Of a stretch of 64,000 nucleotides of DNA, positions 33,343 through 44,825 are shown piece after piece. Numbering within the stretch: position 1 is the first letter of the stretch; each line of letters opens with the position of its first letter. Made by a program: the position numbers and the translations under genes. The stretch lies in assembly GCA_964017045.1 (NCBI GenBank), contig OZ024797.1, forward strand, positions 18,879,307-18,943,306, in the 5' to 3' direction. The stretch comes from Omphiscola glabra. Taxonomy: Eukaryota > Mollusca > Gastropoda > Lymnaeidae. The notes below the pieces were generated by a model. It searched no databases. It was given only the letters and a program-made list of their open reading frames with translations, and was not told the origin of the DNA.

Positions 33343-33460
33343 ACCACTTTAATAATAATAATAATGTCGCTCTAGATATTGTGATGAATCGTGACCAGAA
33401 ATCTACCACAACCTCTGGAGACTTATGGGGAAGTGTGGAGAATATCTTATGCAACATAAG

Positions 33461-33964
33461 ATTTCAGACATAAATGTGAGATTATTACAGACATAGAAGT
33501 GATATTATTTCAGACATAAATGTGATATTATTTCAGACATAAATGTGAGATTATTTCAGACATAAAAGTGAGATTATTTCAGACATAAATGTGAGATTAT
33601 TTCAGACATAAATGTGAGATTATTTCAGACATAAATGTGAGATTATTTTAGACATAAATGTGAGATTATTTCAGACATAAATGTGAGATTATTTCAGACA
33701 TAAATGTGAGATTATTTCAGACATAAATCTGAGATTATTTCAGACATAAATGTGAGATTATTTCAGACATAAATCTGAGATTATTTCAGACATAAATGTG
33801 ATATTATTTCAGACATAAATGTGAGATTATTTTAGACATAAATGTGAGATTATTTCAGACATTAATGTGTGATTATTTCAGACATAAATGTGAGATTATT
33901 TTAGACATAAATCTGAGATTATTTCAGACATAAATGTGAGATTATTTCAGACATAAATGTGAGA
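33461..33964. repeat. Minisatellite, 23-bp unit x ~22
   Basis: Core GATTATTTCAGACATAAATG. Scattered variants are ATCTGAG, GATATTA and TTTTAGAC. Confidence 0.95.
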
Positions 33965-34261
33965 TATCTCAGCTCATCTCGTCACTAGCTTCACCATGGC
34001 CAGCGACCAGCCGGTCGATATCCTCCATGTATGCCGATGAACGCCCATGAAAACGCTTTCATAACAAAGTCGAGGAGGCCGACAAATGTTTTCCTAATAT
34101 TCCCAGTGTCGCCGCCCATCAGTATAATTAGTCGGGCGATAACTCATGGTCCTAAATCACGGCGCAGAGGCCGAAACGTTGGCGTGTGCTCCAAGGTGGT
34201 GGGAAGATTGAAAACAATAATGGTGTTACGATTTGGGGGTCACGTTCATCTTCTAGCATAT
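33965..34261. other. No gene recognised
   Basis: GC-richer single-copy stretch with a 79-codon ORF (34031-34270) lacking any known motif. Confidence 0.3.
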
Positions 34262-34500
34262 ATTCTCTAGAATAAGGGAACTTGCAGATCGGCCGACAGA
34301 AATACAACACAATCTCTAAAATAAGGGAACTTGCAGATCGCCCGACAGATATACAACACAATCTCTAAAATAAGGGAACTTGCAGTTCGGGCGACAGAAA
34401 GTAGAACATAATCTCTAAAATAAAGGGAACTTGTAGATAGGACACAGAAAGTAGAACAGAATCTAAAATAAGGGAACTTGGAGATCGGCCGCCAGAAAGT
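34262..34500. repeat. Minisatellite, ~48-bp unit x ~5
   Basis: Core ATAAGGGAACTTGCAGATCG, then GCCGACAGAAA. The unit length drifts by 1-3 bp between copies. Confidence 0.9.
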
Positions 34501-34591
34501 AAAAATTAAGATTTTTTCTTTGGATAATTCACACAGCCTTGAGTTCTTTTCTTTTATATGATCGTTTGGTTTCATTTCAATGAATGTCACA

Positions 34592-34965
34592 CATGAAAGA
34601 TTGTTAATTCCAACACGATAAAGACGGTTAATTTTAACCCGTTAAAGATGGTTAATTCCAACACGTTAAAGATGGTTAATTTTAACACGTTAAAGATGGT
34701 TAATTCAAGCACGTTAAAGATTGTTAATTCCAACACGGTAAAGATGGTTAATTTTAACACGACAAAGATGGTTAATTTTAACACGACAAAGATGATTAAT
34801 TTTAACACGATAAAGATGGTTAATTTTAACACGTTAAAGATGGTCAATTTTAACACGTTAAAGATGATTAATTTTAACACGATAAAGATGGTTAATTTTA
34901 ACACGTTAAAGATGGTTAATTTTAACACGTTAAAGATGGTTAATTTTAACACTGCAAAGATTGTT
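34592..34965. repeat. Minisatellite, 24-bp unit x ~15.5
   Basis: Core GGTTAATTTTAACACGTTAA. It includes GTTAATTTTAAC, a short dyad, in most copies. Confidence 0.95.
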
Positions 34966-35207
34966 TATTTGAAAAAGACATTTGCGTGCTATCTAAGTAA
35001 GGTCAGTTCTTATAGAAACTATAAGTTGAGTTTTCTCTGGTGTTGCTTAACGTACGATTTTTTCGACACACCAGTTTTGTAACGTATAAGAAGGTGGATC
35101 CAGCAGCTTCGGCGTTAATTTTCGATACATCTTAAGACAAAAATAAAAAAAAAAGCGAGAAGGAACTTTGTCATGCAGTTTCCACGAATTATTACAGAGA
35201 ATTTTTT
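34966..35207. other. No gene seen
   Basis: Short single-copy spacer between two arrays. Confidence 0.3.
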
Positions 35208-35510
35208 TCCATTAATTGCTTCCATGAATTGTTTCCATGAATTGTTTCCATGAACTGTATCCATGAATTGTTTCCATGAATTGCTTCCATGAATTGCTTC
35301 CATGAATTGTTTGCATGAATTGTTTCCATGAATTGTTTCCATGTATTGTTTCTATAAATTGTTTCCATGTATTGTTTCCATAAATTGTTTCCATGAATTT
35401 TTTCCATGAATTCTTTCCATGAATTGTTTCCATGAAATGCTTCCATGAATTGCTTTCATTAATTGTTTCCATGAATTGTTTCCATGAATTGTTTCCATGA
35501 ATTTTCACAT
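35208..35510. repeat. Minisatellite, 13-bp unit x ~23
   Basis: Core CCATGAATTGTTT. Antisense ORFs (WKQFMETIHGNNS) arise because three units make 39 bp. Confidence 0.94.
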
Positions 35511-36054
35511 TTTCATCCACGCAATGTTTCAAGCTTGAAAAAAAACAAAAGACGATCTCATTCAATTTTAAAAATTCCTTCTATAACAATATCATTAGTT
35601 TCTTGATTTTCTGAAATGGTACCATTCGTGTGTAAATGCTCCAATTGTTCGCGGGTTCGGAGTACTGTCAAGCTTAAAAGTAAATTGACAAGAAACACAC
35701 AAAAATTGTGTTGATCAACTCGTATGGTTCAGCTTAAAATGAAAAGAACTCATTTTCAAAACGGTAAGGAACTTTATATTAATGGTGAGGGCGAGCGGCG
35801 CGTCCCTGTTTTGTGCTGAGAAGTTCCATCAAACTGTTTTGAAATAAATTGGAGACAATCAATAAAAATATTGGCCTCAATGAAACAACTCCATAAAAAC
35901 GAAGTTTCTCGTATAAATCCCTTATAAATTGTAATATCGAGCAAATTGAAGGGATGGCCTTGAAAATTGGACAAACCATGCATACAACTAACGCACTTTA
36001 TAAGAATCCTAATAAGTGCTCCATCCCCCCCCCCCACCCCCCCAAGGCTCTCAA
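35511..36054. other. AT-rich, no gene seen
   Basis: An 87-codon antisense ORF (35774-36037) has no recognised domain. C-runs lie near 36025-36042. Confidence 0.35.
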
Positions 36055-36190
36055 TCGTACAATTTGTTCACGCCCCTGAACTATGTTTATATTCTGATGA
36101 CCCACCCACTTTTACACCACAGATTTATTTCACCAACTATTGCAGAAAAGCGAAAGAAAACTTTACGCACCAAACGCATCTGCGATATTT
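36055..36190 (-). repeat. Dispersed repeat R1, partial inverted copy
   Basis: In reverse complement it matches the 3' part of R1 at 19870-20008. Shared features are TTCAGGGGCGTGAAC, GGGTGGGTCAT, GTGAAATAAATCTG and CGTTTGGTGCGTAA. The 5' part of R1 is absent. Confidence 0.6.
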
Positions 36191-37071
36191 TTAAGAATCT
36201 CATTCAGCACGGCTGTTGGATGCTTTATTTTGTGAAATCACTGTCATTTCTTTGGTCATCATATTTCTTTTCATCTGTTTGTGCATTCTTTGCTATTGTT
36301 GATACAACTTGCCTAAATTTATGGGATATGTTATGACAACTCCAAGTGCAGAATATTAAAACGGTAATCTGCCATTTATTTCACGTCTCATTTCGTTTGG
36401 GATTTACCATACATCTTTAGAACACATATTCGTAAAGCATAACGCACATTTTGCACAACACAATTAAACACCACCTATTCGTAAAGCATAACGCACCTAT
36501 GCACAACACATATAACACAACTATTTTACACGATTAATGCACATTCATCATTCATACGGTGTCACGCATTTGCAGGCTGCGTTTATCACATATAGACTTA
36601 GAATGCATCAAGTAACATCGAACACCATACATATATTGAAGAGCTGATTTTCAAAATGCCGTATATCCATTTTGGGCGTTTTTAAATTATTCAACTTTTT
36701 ACAAAAAATTAATAACGCGTTTAGAGGATTAAATCATTTTTAGACAAGAATAAAAGAGAATATAATGTGTTTAGTATACAAAATTTACCATGTCCTAAAG
36801 GAACCTGGTTTGCTCTACAAAAAGATACGTTTTTTTTTATTTAAAAAAAAAATGGTGGGAACTGCGTTTTGAAAATAAGCTCTTTGTATGCAGTCTTCGG
36901 GAAAAGGAAAACTTATATACACGTTTGAATACAAGATTTATTGAGAAATGATGAGAATAATACGTTTTAAAGACATCATGAGATTAATGCCAGGTAAATC
37001 GTTTATGACCACAATGACAAGAGGTTCTCAAATGGGTGGCCATTAGCTTCCAGGCATTTACAAGTACGGCT
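36191..37071. other. AT-rich; two-copy repeat near 36410-36515
   Basis: ATTCGTAAAGCATAACGCAC occurs twice about 55 bp apart (36430 and 36478). AAGAGGTTCTCAAATGGGTGG at about 37019 weakly resembles a hAT Charlie end. Confidence 0.35.
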
Positions 37072-37084
37072 AAGCGGAGTGGGC

Positions 37085-37180
37085 AGCACCAACCAATGTG
37101 TCCAGTGAGATTGCAGCACGAACCAATGTGTCCAGTGAGATGGCAGCACGAACCAGTGCGTCCAGTGAGATGGCAGCACT
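37085..37180. repeat. Short tandem repeat, 30-bp unit x ~3
   Basis: Core GTGTCCAGTGAGATGGCAGC, three copies. Confidence 0.88.
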
Positions 37181-37202
37181 TGCCTTTCAATTTCTTTTCT
37201 AA

Positions 37203-37570
37203 AAGCTGCCAGTGTAGTGGTTTTCTACGACATAAGACATCCAAAAGTTACCTGTGTAGGGGTTTTCTACGACATAAGACATCCAAAAGTCACCAGTGTA
37301 GTGGTTTTCTAAGACATAAGGCATCCAAAAGCCACCAGTGTAGTGGTTTTTCTCCGACATAAGGCATCCAAAAGCCGCCGGTGTAGTGGTTTTCTACGAC
37401 ATGAGACATCCAAAAGCCACCAGTGTAGTGGTTTTCTACGACATAAGACATCCAAAAGTTACCAGTGTAGTGGTTTTCTACGACATAACACATCTAAATC
37501 CACAAGTGTAGTGGTGTTCTACGACATAAGACATATAAAAGCCTCCAGTGTAGTGGTTTTCTATTATATA
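37203..37570. repeat. Minisatellite, ~42-bp unit x ~8.5
   Basis: Core GTGTAGTGGTTTTCTACGAC, then ATAAGACATCCAAAAG. The unit length varies by 1-2 bp. It follows the 30-bp array after only about 20 bp. Confidence 0.93.
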
Positions 37571-37826
37571 CGATATGATTTAGTGCTACTTTAGGGTTGC
37601 CCAAACGTCTGCCACCGTTGAATCATAAAAAACTCAGCTGCGCACCTTTTTAGACTGTAAAAATGTCTTCAAATTGGAAATACCGCACTATAATGCTGTT
37701 TCGTTCCTCAGATGGAAGCTGCACCTGCGTCATGATGTCACTGTGGTTTACTACAGCCAACGAAGTCTTTCATCCTAAAATTAATAATTAAGTCTTAATC
37801 TCATGATGAATGCTTTGCTGTCTGTG
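37571..37826. other. No gene seen
   Basis: Short single-copy spacer before a MITE. Confidence 0.3.
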
Positions 37827-38013
37827 CAGTGGCGTAGCGAGCTTAACTCGCGCCCGGGGCACAATACTTTTTTAGCGCCCCCAATACCTTTTTAGCGTCC
37901 CCCCCATTCGAAAACCATACAATATTATAGTAAAATATATTATTTGGCGCCCCTTTGTGAGTAGCGCCCGGGGCATGATGCCCCCTTTGCCCCCCCCCCT
38001 CACTACGACACTG
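37827..38013. mobile_element. hAT-like MITE, CAGTGGCGTAGC type, perfect TSD
   Basis: Left CAGTGGCGTAGCGAG; right CACTACGACACTG. The flanking 8-mers TGTCTGTG (37819-37826) and TGTCTGTG (38014-38021) are identical. The 187-bp body with CGCCCGGGGCA repeated internally matches 56527-56692 almost throughout, so this is a family. Confidence 0.92.
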
Positions 38014-38021
38014 TGTCTGTG

Positions 38022-38499
38022 GAACCAAATTATAATGCTAAAGAGACAAAAATTCCCAGATCTTGTGATTTCGTCCCCGCGAAGGTCCACACCATCGTCA
38101 AATTTTGACGTACGGATACCTTTGAAAATCTCTTAACATCTGAATACACCGTGAGCTGAAGTGATCACCTGTACAAGTTTTTCTCAAAGTGTTAATACAA
38201 TTTGTTTTTCTTGTCCGACTAAGATTAACAGCATCGGTAACATTTCGGAACAAGTGTTCGCCTCGTCAAATGAAAGCACTTGTGGGATGAAAGAAGGGGT
38301 GGGGGAGGGGGGGTCCCGGGGTGGGGGGTCCCCTTGGGGACATCGAACGCGTTAAGATCAACTCGAGTGGTTCTGTCGTGTTGCAAATTTTCGGCCTAAT
38401 GCAGCAGATGTTTTAACATCGTGATGTCATAGTGCACAGAAGAAAACAAAATACCAAAAAAAAAACAATTTTAGTTCCAGGTATCATCAGCCCACCCAT
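38022..38499. other. No gene seen; G-rich stretch
   Basis: GGGGTGGGGGAGGGGG-like sequence lies near 38295-38340. A 64-codon ORF across it is not convincing. Confidence 0.35.
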
Positions 38500-38702
38500 A
38501 GCGTGATCATTTATTGCATAATAGTTCAACCGCAACGTGATCATTTATTGCACAACAGCTCAACCACAACGTGATCATTTATTGCACAACAGTTCAACCA
38601 CAACGTGATCATTTATTGCACAACAGCTCAACCACAACGTGATCATTTATTGCACAACAGTTCAACCACAGCGTGATCATTTATTGCACAACAGCACAAC
38701 CA
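38500..38702. repeat. Minisatellite, 34-bp unit x 6
   Basis: Core CGTGATCATTTATTGCACAA, then CAGTTCAACCACAA. Each unit has the palindrome TGATCA. Confidence 0.94.
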
Positions 38703-39891
38703 CGGTGCCATGTATAACCATTTGTTTGGAAATCTGAACGTCTCTCTTTTGTCCCCCACCCCCCCCCTGATCCCCGCCATCATTGTTTGACCATTGCTGT
38801 GCATTAGTTCTCTTTGTGGACGGTGCCATCTGAAACCTGTCTTTGACGGCTGGAAGTCATTAGTTATTACAACGCCTGCGCTAATTTAGAGAACGATGGT
38901 CGACCCGAGTGACCCCGATGGCGCTCTATGCAACCCCACACGATGAAGACGGTCGTGTGGTTGCGTCGATCTGGAGCTGGACGGCCGAATGTGTGGTCCA
39001 GAATTGACGGCCAGCTCGCCGATGTGATATGTATCGTATGTCAGTGTGCAGCAATTTATTGGGTGGTTGAGACAAAGCTTTAGGGCATACCTGCACGATT
39101 TCAAATTAACAGAACTCAAGTGAAAAGAGAAAGTTGGGGGGGGGGGGGGGGGGGGTTGTGGAGGGGGTTGTTTATGTGCTTCAGTGTGTGGGTGGGGGGT
39201 TCAACTTAATAGAGTGTGTGATTCTGTAAAGGGTGGTAGAGTGCGTGGTGGAGTTTTTATGGGGGGCATGTGGGGGTGGGGGGTTGGAGTGTGCGTCCAA
39301 GTACACGTCAGCAGCGTTTGGGCAAGCGGGTCTAATGTTATCCATTTAAAATGTGTCGACATCCAGTATATGATTATTGATTAACTCAGGGATTATAAGT
39401 AAAAGTGACACTGGACACGTAGTTTCTTAATGTGTCCACTGTCGTCGCTGTGGGTCTGACCGAATGAAGAATGATAATGTTTTAGTTAACGTAACGAGTG
39501 ATAGCGTAAACATTGTTACTACATATATAACTACACCAAATAGAGTAAACGTGGTCACTCCATACAAAAATTAGATCATATAGAGTAAACATAGTTATTA
39601 CATACATAATTACTTCATCTTAAAATCATACAAAGGTCATGCTAGACAAATCGGTTCCTTGAAGAAGAGTGGGGGGAAAAAAAGAAAAGAAAAAAGGTGC
39701 GTACAGTACGAATGGCTGCCAAAGAATCCATCGATGTGATAGTAATGATTACCCAAAGATAAAATACTTATATTTTAAGTACTGAATAGTTAGACACAAG
39801 GTTTGGTGTCAGCCGGGTACATAATAATATCGATACGGCAATAAAACATTCATTAGTTGCTTTACGCTATGGCAAAAGAGGAACATTTGGC
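38703..39891. other. No gene recognised; G-runs
   Basis: A CpG-rich patch at 38895-39020 carries a 77-codon antisense ORF without known domain. A G-run of about 20 sits at 39136-39155, followed by GT/GGGT-rich sequence to 39290. The rest is AT-rich. Confidence 0.35.
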
Positions 39892-40745
39892 TTATCAACG
39901 CTATCAATTAGCTTATCAACGTTATCAATTGGCTTATCAACGTTATCAATTAGCTTATCAACGTTATCACTTAGCTTATCAACGTTATCAATTAGCTTAT
40001 CAACGTTATCAATTAGCTTATCAACGTTATCAATTGGCTTATCAACGTTATCAATTGGCTTATCGAGGTGAACATTCGTCTTATCGACGTGAACATTCGT
40101 CTTATCGACGTGAACATTCGGCTTATCAACGTAAACATTCGGCTTATCAACGTAAACATTCGGCTTATCAACGTAAACATTCGGCTTATCAACGTAAACA
40201 TTCGGCTTATCAACGTAAACATTCGGCTTATCAACTGTACATTCGACTTATCAACGTAAACATTCGGCTTATCAACGTTAACATTCGGCTTATCAACGTA
40301 AACATTCGGCTTATCAACGTAAACATTCGGCTTATCAACTGTACATTCGGCTTATCAACGTAAACAATTGGCTTATCAACGTAAACATTTGGCTTATCAA
40401 CGTAAACATTCGGCGTATCAACGTAAACATTCGACTTATCAACGTAAACATTCGGCTTATCAACGTAAACATTCGGCTTATCAACGTAAACATTTGGCTT
40501 ATCAACGTAAACATTCGGCTTATCAACGTAAACATTCGGCTTATCAAAGTGAACATTCGGCTTATCAACGTAAACATTTGGCTTATCAACGTAAACATTC
40601 GGCTTATCAACGTAAACAGTTTGCTTATCAACGTAAACATTCGGCTTATCAACGTAAACATTCGGCTTATCAAAGTGAACATTTGGCCTATCAACTGTAC
40701 ATTCGACTTATCAACTTGAACATGTATCTTATCAGCGTTGAGGTG
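39892..40745. repeat. Minisatellite, 21-bp unit x ~40, two domains
   Basis: Domain 1 (39892-40065) uses CTTATCAACGTTATCAATTA, about 8 copies. After three transitional copies with CTTATCGACGTGAACATT, domain 2 (to 40745) uses CTTATCAACGTAAACATTCG. Interspersed copies carry CAACTGTACATT. Because 21 is a multiple of three, frames such as AYQRKHS on + and MISRMFTL on - are all open; none is credible as a gene. Confidence 0.96.
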
Positions 40746-42555
40746 ACAGTATTAGACCGTGTCAAATCTTTTAAGAAATTATGCAAAACAAAATATTCCG
40801 TAGTCAGAGATTCTTGTTGTTATAAGTTTCAAATTTGTTGAAGAGGTTTTAAAAAATGTCATAATTTTGCTGTTCTTTGTTGTTCCCCGCCTTTCTTTTA
40901 TAAGCATTGAAAAAATTACATTTTTTTAAAATATTTTATTTTATGTATTTATTTATTCTTTCTTTCTTTGTTTTTTTTTATGTTGTTTTTTTTTTTTTTT
41001 TTTTTTTTTTGGGGGGGGGGGGGGGGGTTAAACAATTGATGACAAAATTAATTATGGGGGCCCTCTTGACAGTTTCACATTTGTGGACAAGGTGGGGAGA
41101 TAGGGGGCAACAAATTGCCTAAAAATTGTAAGCATAATTAATAGACAGCCCCTAGGGAGGGCTTCTGTTTTCGTGGTATGGCTTTTGGGGCATGCACAAT
41201 GAATGGCTGTTAAAACTATATGGCTGTTTGGACTAGCACCATGCATGGTTGTTTGAACTTGGAACATACATGGCTGGAGGTAACCTAAACAACAGTGACA
41301 TCATGACACAGCACTATAATTTTTTTAATAGTTCTTGAAGGATCAATGTTCGATATCTGTTTGATAGTGTAAATTGATTTTTAAAAAAAATGATTATTGT
41401 GTACGCAAACCTGTCTAGGTGAACCCCGTGTGACGACTCACCTGGTGCAAGAGAACATCCCCGGGCATGGAGTCAATCTGCTGGTCTAGTCCAAAGTTCA
41501 GTCAGCATTCAATAAGCCCGCTCAACTCCAACACCTGAATAACACGATCAAAAGATTGTGACGGACACAAAATAATTCAAAATTCTAGGAGATTTTCCTC
41601 TCACCAGGTTCCGGTAACTCCCATGAAAGTTCGGTAACTCCACAATGACACATTTTGTTCGGAATAGGTCCATACGAATCAAAAGTTGCCAGATTTTTTT
41701 TACCACCTCTTCTTGTAAACGTTTGTTTAAATTCTAAAAACGCTCCTAGGAAATTGATATAAATTTTTACTTAAATAAAGTGTGAGTACCTGCATTACTT
41801 TACCATGAAAAGATGTACAACCATAAAAACTATGTAAGTGCAACAAACACAAAAATTATAATAATAAAAAAATATATATATAATTATTATCATGTTCATC
41901 CTATCAGCAAACTCAACAAAATGGAATTTAAGTCACAATTGAAAATATGTTTGCTCGATTGAAAAAAAAAAAGCTAAATATAGTAATGTACACTGTTATT
42001 ACAAACTTTGATCTTTTCAAATCTGAAACATCAACCTCATTAGTGTACGTGTCTGTTATATGTTATTGTTGTTTGTAACAATAAACCACGTGATGCCCTA
42101 AAAAATATAAAGATTAATGAAACAACTTATCGCGTCTTCGAACTGTTTGCGAATCGGCCCCTCAGCTCGTGAGGAGAAAGTGCGCGACAGACGGCGAGAG
42201 CACGCGCGGACGGACAGTTGCAGCCAAGAAGAGGGGGGAGGGAGAGAGAAAAATGGCGAGCAGGTAATGAAGGGAGGCAGACAAAAATCTGGTGAGCCGA
42301 TGACATCACACGTGGTAAGTGTAGAATGAGAGACAATAAGCCATGAGTTATCTCCCCTTTATTTACATGAATGTACAGGCACTACGTCATGCGCCCCAGC
42401 TGGTCTCTACGTCACGCATTGTTGTGATTGGTCAGTTTGTAGATGACAATTCTACTTTTGCTGAAACACTGGCTCGTACTGTGGGAGTTTTTATTAACCT
42501 GAGAGGGTGTATGTGGTTTGGGTCTAGGGCTATGTGCATTTTGTATGGGATTGAG
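40746..42555. other. No complete gene seen; T25/G17 junction, two exon-like scraps
   Basis: T25 at 40986-41010 abuts G17 at 41011-41027. On the - strand 41442-41485 ends in CAG then GTGAGT. On the + strand 42140-42265 is CpG-rich with AAAAATGGCGAGCAG then GTAATG. Both are treated as weak findings. A CATGCA/TGGCTGTT echo lies near 41190-41270. The rest is AT-rich. Confidence 0.35.
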
Positions 42556-43018
42556 TCAGTGGTTATGTCAGTGTTTGTGTCATTGGTTGTGTCAATAGTT
42601 TCCGTTGTGAAAATGGTTATTTCAGTGGTTGTGTCAGTGATTGTGTTAGTGATTGTGTCAGTGTTTGTATCACTGGTTGTGTCAGAGGTTATGTCAGTGA
42701 TTGTGTCAGTGGTTGTGTCAGAGGTTATGTCAGTGACTGTGTCAGTGATTGTGTCAGGGGTTGTGTCCGTGATTTTGTCAGTTTTGTTTCAGTGATTATG
42801 TCAGCGATTGTGTCAGTGATTGTGTCAGTGGTTGTGTCAGAGGTTATTTAAGTGGTTGTGTCAGTGATTGTGTCAGTGGTTGTGTCAGTGGTTATGTCAG
42901 TGGATGTGTCAGAGGTTATTTAAGTGATTGTGTCTGTGATTGTGTCAGCGGTTGTGTCAGAGGTTATGTCAGTGGTTGTGTCGGTGATTGTGTCAGTGGT
43001 TGGGGCAGTAGTTTCTGT
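42556..43018. repeat. Minisatellite, 12-bp unit x ~38
   Basis: Core GTGTCAGTGATT with GGTT, GTTAT and AGAGG variants. The valine/serine-rich ORFs over it are artefacts. Confidence 0.92.
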
Positions 43019-43220
43019 TGGGTCATCTATAACCAAAGATGTAAACGATGATCTGATTTCGAGTTCGACAAAGCGTCAACTTTTAACTGCCGCTTATTAT
43101 GATACCCATGCGACCTTGCGCTGCGGAAAATCTTTGTAAAAAATCAATATCGGTTAAAAACCGAATGACGACAAACGATCACCGTTTCGCACTGCCCCCA
43201 ACCCCACCTTTAAACAAATC

Positions 43221-43424
43221 GGTACTTTCCGGTTATCTCGACCTCATCAAATTAATTTTCAAAATTGAACAAAATTACCCCTAAATCTATCCCTCACCCT
43301 AACCTGAACCCTAAATCTATCCCTCACCCTAACCTGAGCCCTAAATCTATCCCTCACCCTAACCTGAACCCTAAATCTAATTTAGAAAAAAATTTTGATG
43401 AGGTCGAGACAACCGGAAAGAACC
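43221..43424. mobile_element. Foldback MITE with internal CCCTAACCTGAA array
   Basis: The left arm GGTACTTTCCGGTTATCTCG, continuing ACCTCATCAAA, pairs with the right arm ending in CCGGAAAGAACC. The arms are about 35-38 bp with few mismatches. Flanks AACAAATC (43213-43220) and AAAAAATC (43425-43432) match at 7 of 8. The centre is a 30-bp tandem repeat. Confidence 0.78.
43281..43379. repeat. Tandem repeat, 30-bp unit x ~3.3, inside foldback
   Basis: Core CTATCCCTCACCCTAACCTG, then AACCCTAAAT. It is not telomeric: the CCCTAA words are embedded in a 30-bp unit. Confidence 0.9.
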
Positions 43425-43511
43425 AAAAAATCAAACTTTGTTAACTAAGAAACTTTGCAAACCTGGCGTGGAAATTGGTTGTTTCGTGTTCGCAGTTAAT
43501 CTTAACCAGTT

Positions 43512-43856
43512 TCCTTTAGTCTCCGAGACCTTCTTTTAGTTTCCGAGACCTTCTTTTAGTCTCCGAGACCTTCTTTTAGTCTCCGAGACCTTCTTTTAGT
43601 CTCCGAGACCTTCTTTTAGTCTCCGAGACCTTCTTTTAGTCTCCGCGACCTTCTTTTAGTCTACGAGACCTTCTTTTAGTCTCCGAGACCTTCTTTTAGT
43701 CTCCGAGACCTTCTTTTAGCCTCCGAGACCTTCTTTTAGTCTCCGAGACCTTCTTTTAGTCTCCGAGACCTTCTTTTAGTCTCCGAGACCTTCATTTTGT
43801 CCCCGATACCTTCTTTTAGTCTCCGAGATCTTCTTTCAGTCTCCGAGACCTAACTT
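43512..43856. repeat. Minisatellite, 20-bp unit x ~17, palindromic core
   Basis: Unit GTCTCCGAGACCTTCTTTTA. GTCTCCGAGAC is an 11-bp dyad in nearly every copy. The right-hand copies degrade. Confidence 0.95.
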
Positions 43857-44350
43857 TAATGCACATCTCAAAAGTTTTAAAAACATATTTTAAGACATGT
43901 CAAGACTTTGATCCATACTCGAAACAACTACTGGGCTGACGTTTTACTATTCACAAGCTACGCCCCTGGCGATGAAAAAGACGAAAAGTTGGAGCCAAAA
44001 CAAAACAACCAAAAGTATTGCATTTGTTTTAAGACTTTCCTGTGTTGTGTGTTCCACGAGGTCGTGTGGTTAGCATCATGTGGCTAGAAGAAGCGGTTTT
44101 AAGGCCTGCTCAACAAATGCACCCCAATCCTCCGCATTGGGTCATAAATGATGGATTTATTTTCTTTAAACGCAAGGGCGCAGTCAAAGTGGGGCGCAGT
44201 CAAAGTGGGGTGCAAATAATCTTAGACACAGTGATTAACTACTTAAGTACAAATAAATTAATTTAAACAGACTTGCTGTTGATGACATTGGGGGGGGGGG
44301 TCACACGTGTACACCCGTAAGCGCTGCGCCCATGTTAAAGTAAGCTCGTG

Positions 44351-44386
<36 letters not shown>

Positions 44387-44825
44387 ATGGACTCCCTCCA
44401 AATTATTCATCCAGAAAATTTCCTGAAACAAATGTGATGATCGTAAGGACACAGAGTTGTATTTCTTAAATTAACGGAACATCAACATTCTAGTATGACA
44501 CACGCAATGGCATCTCCAACTTGACGCATGTCATGATATTTGTAACTTGACACCTGCCATGGCGTTTCAAACATGTCCCGACGTTTCTAATATGACACAT
44601 GTCATGACAGTTATAACATGACGCATGTCAAGACGGATCGAAAACAATATGACATGACATCGCCGATACTAAAAACTAAAATTATAAAGGATCACAGCAC
44701 ATTACTCAAGTAACAATAAAGCCACATATGTGTTTTCTAATTCTTCTTGTCAGAGGTCAATATTTTCTCTCTTAGTGACAAAGTAACTTTAATAGAAATA
44801 GTTGAACTGATTTTATGAAGTAAGC
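43857..44825. other. No gene seen; (AT)n and decayed GACGCATGTCATGA repeats
   Basis: Includes an (AT)n tract at 44354-44383 and loosely repeated CATGnCATGACG motifs at 44505-44640. AGCTACGCCCCTGG at about 43961 resembles the end of a CAGGGGCGTAGC element without a partner. Confidence 0.35.

Noticed and set aside
37019..37040. hAT Charlie left end (AAGAGGTTCTCAAATGG)
   Set aside because: The first bases do not fit CAG, and I found no right end or target duplication, so it is not called as a feature.
43281..43379. Interstitial telomeric repeat
   Set aside because: CCCTAA words occur, but within a 30-bp unit with CTATCCCTCA, not as a 6-bp TTAGGG tandem.
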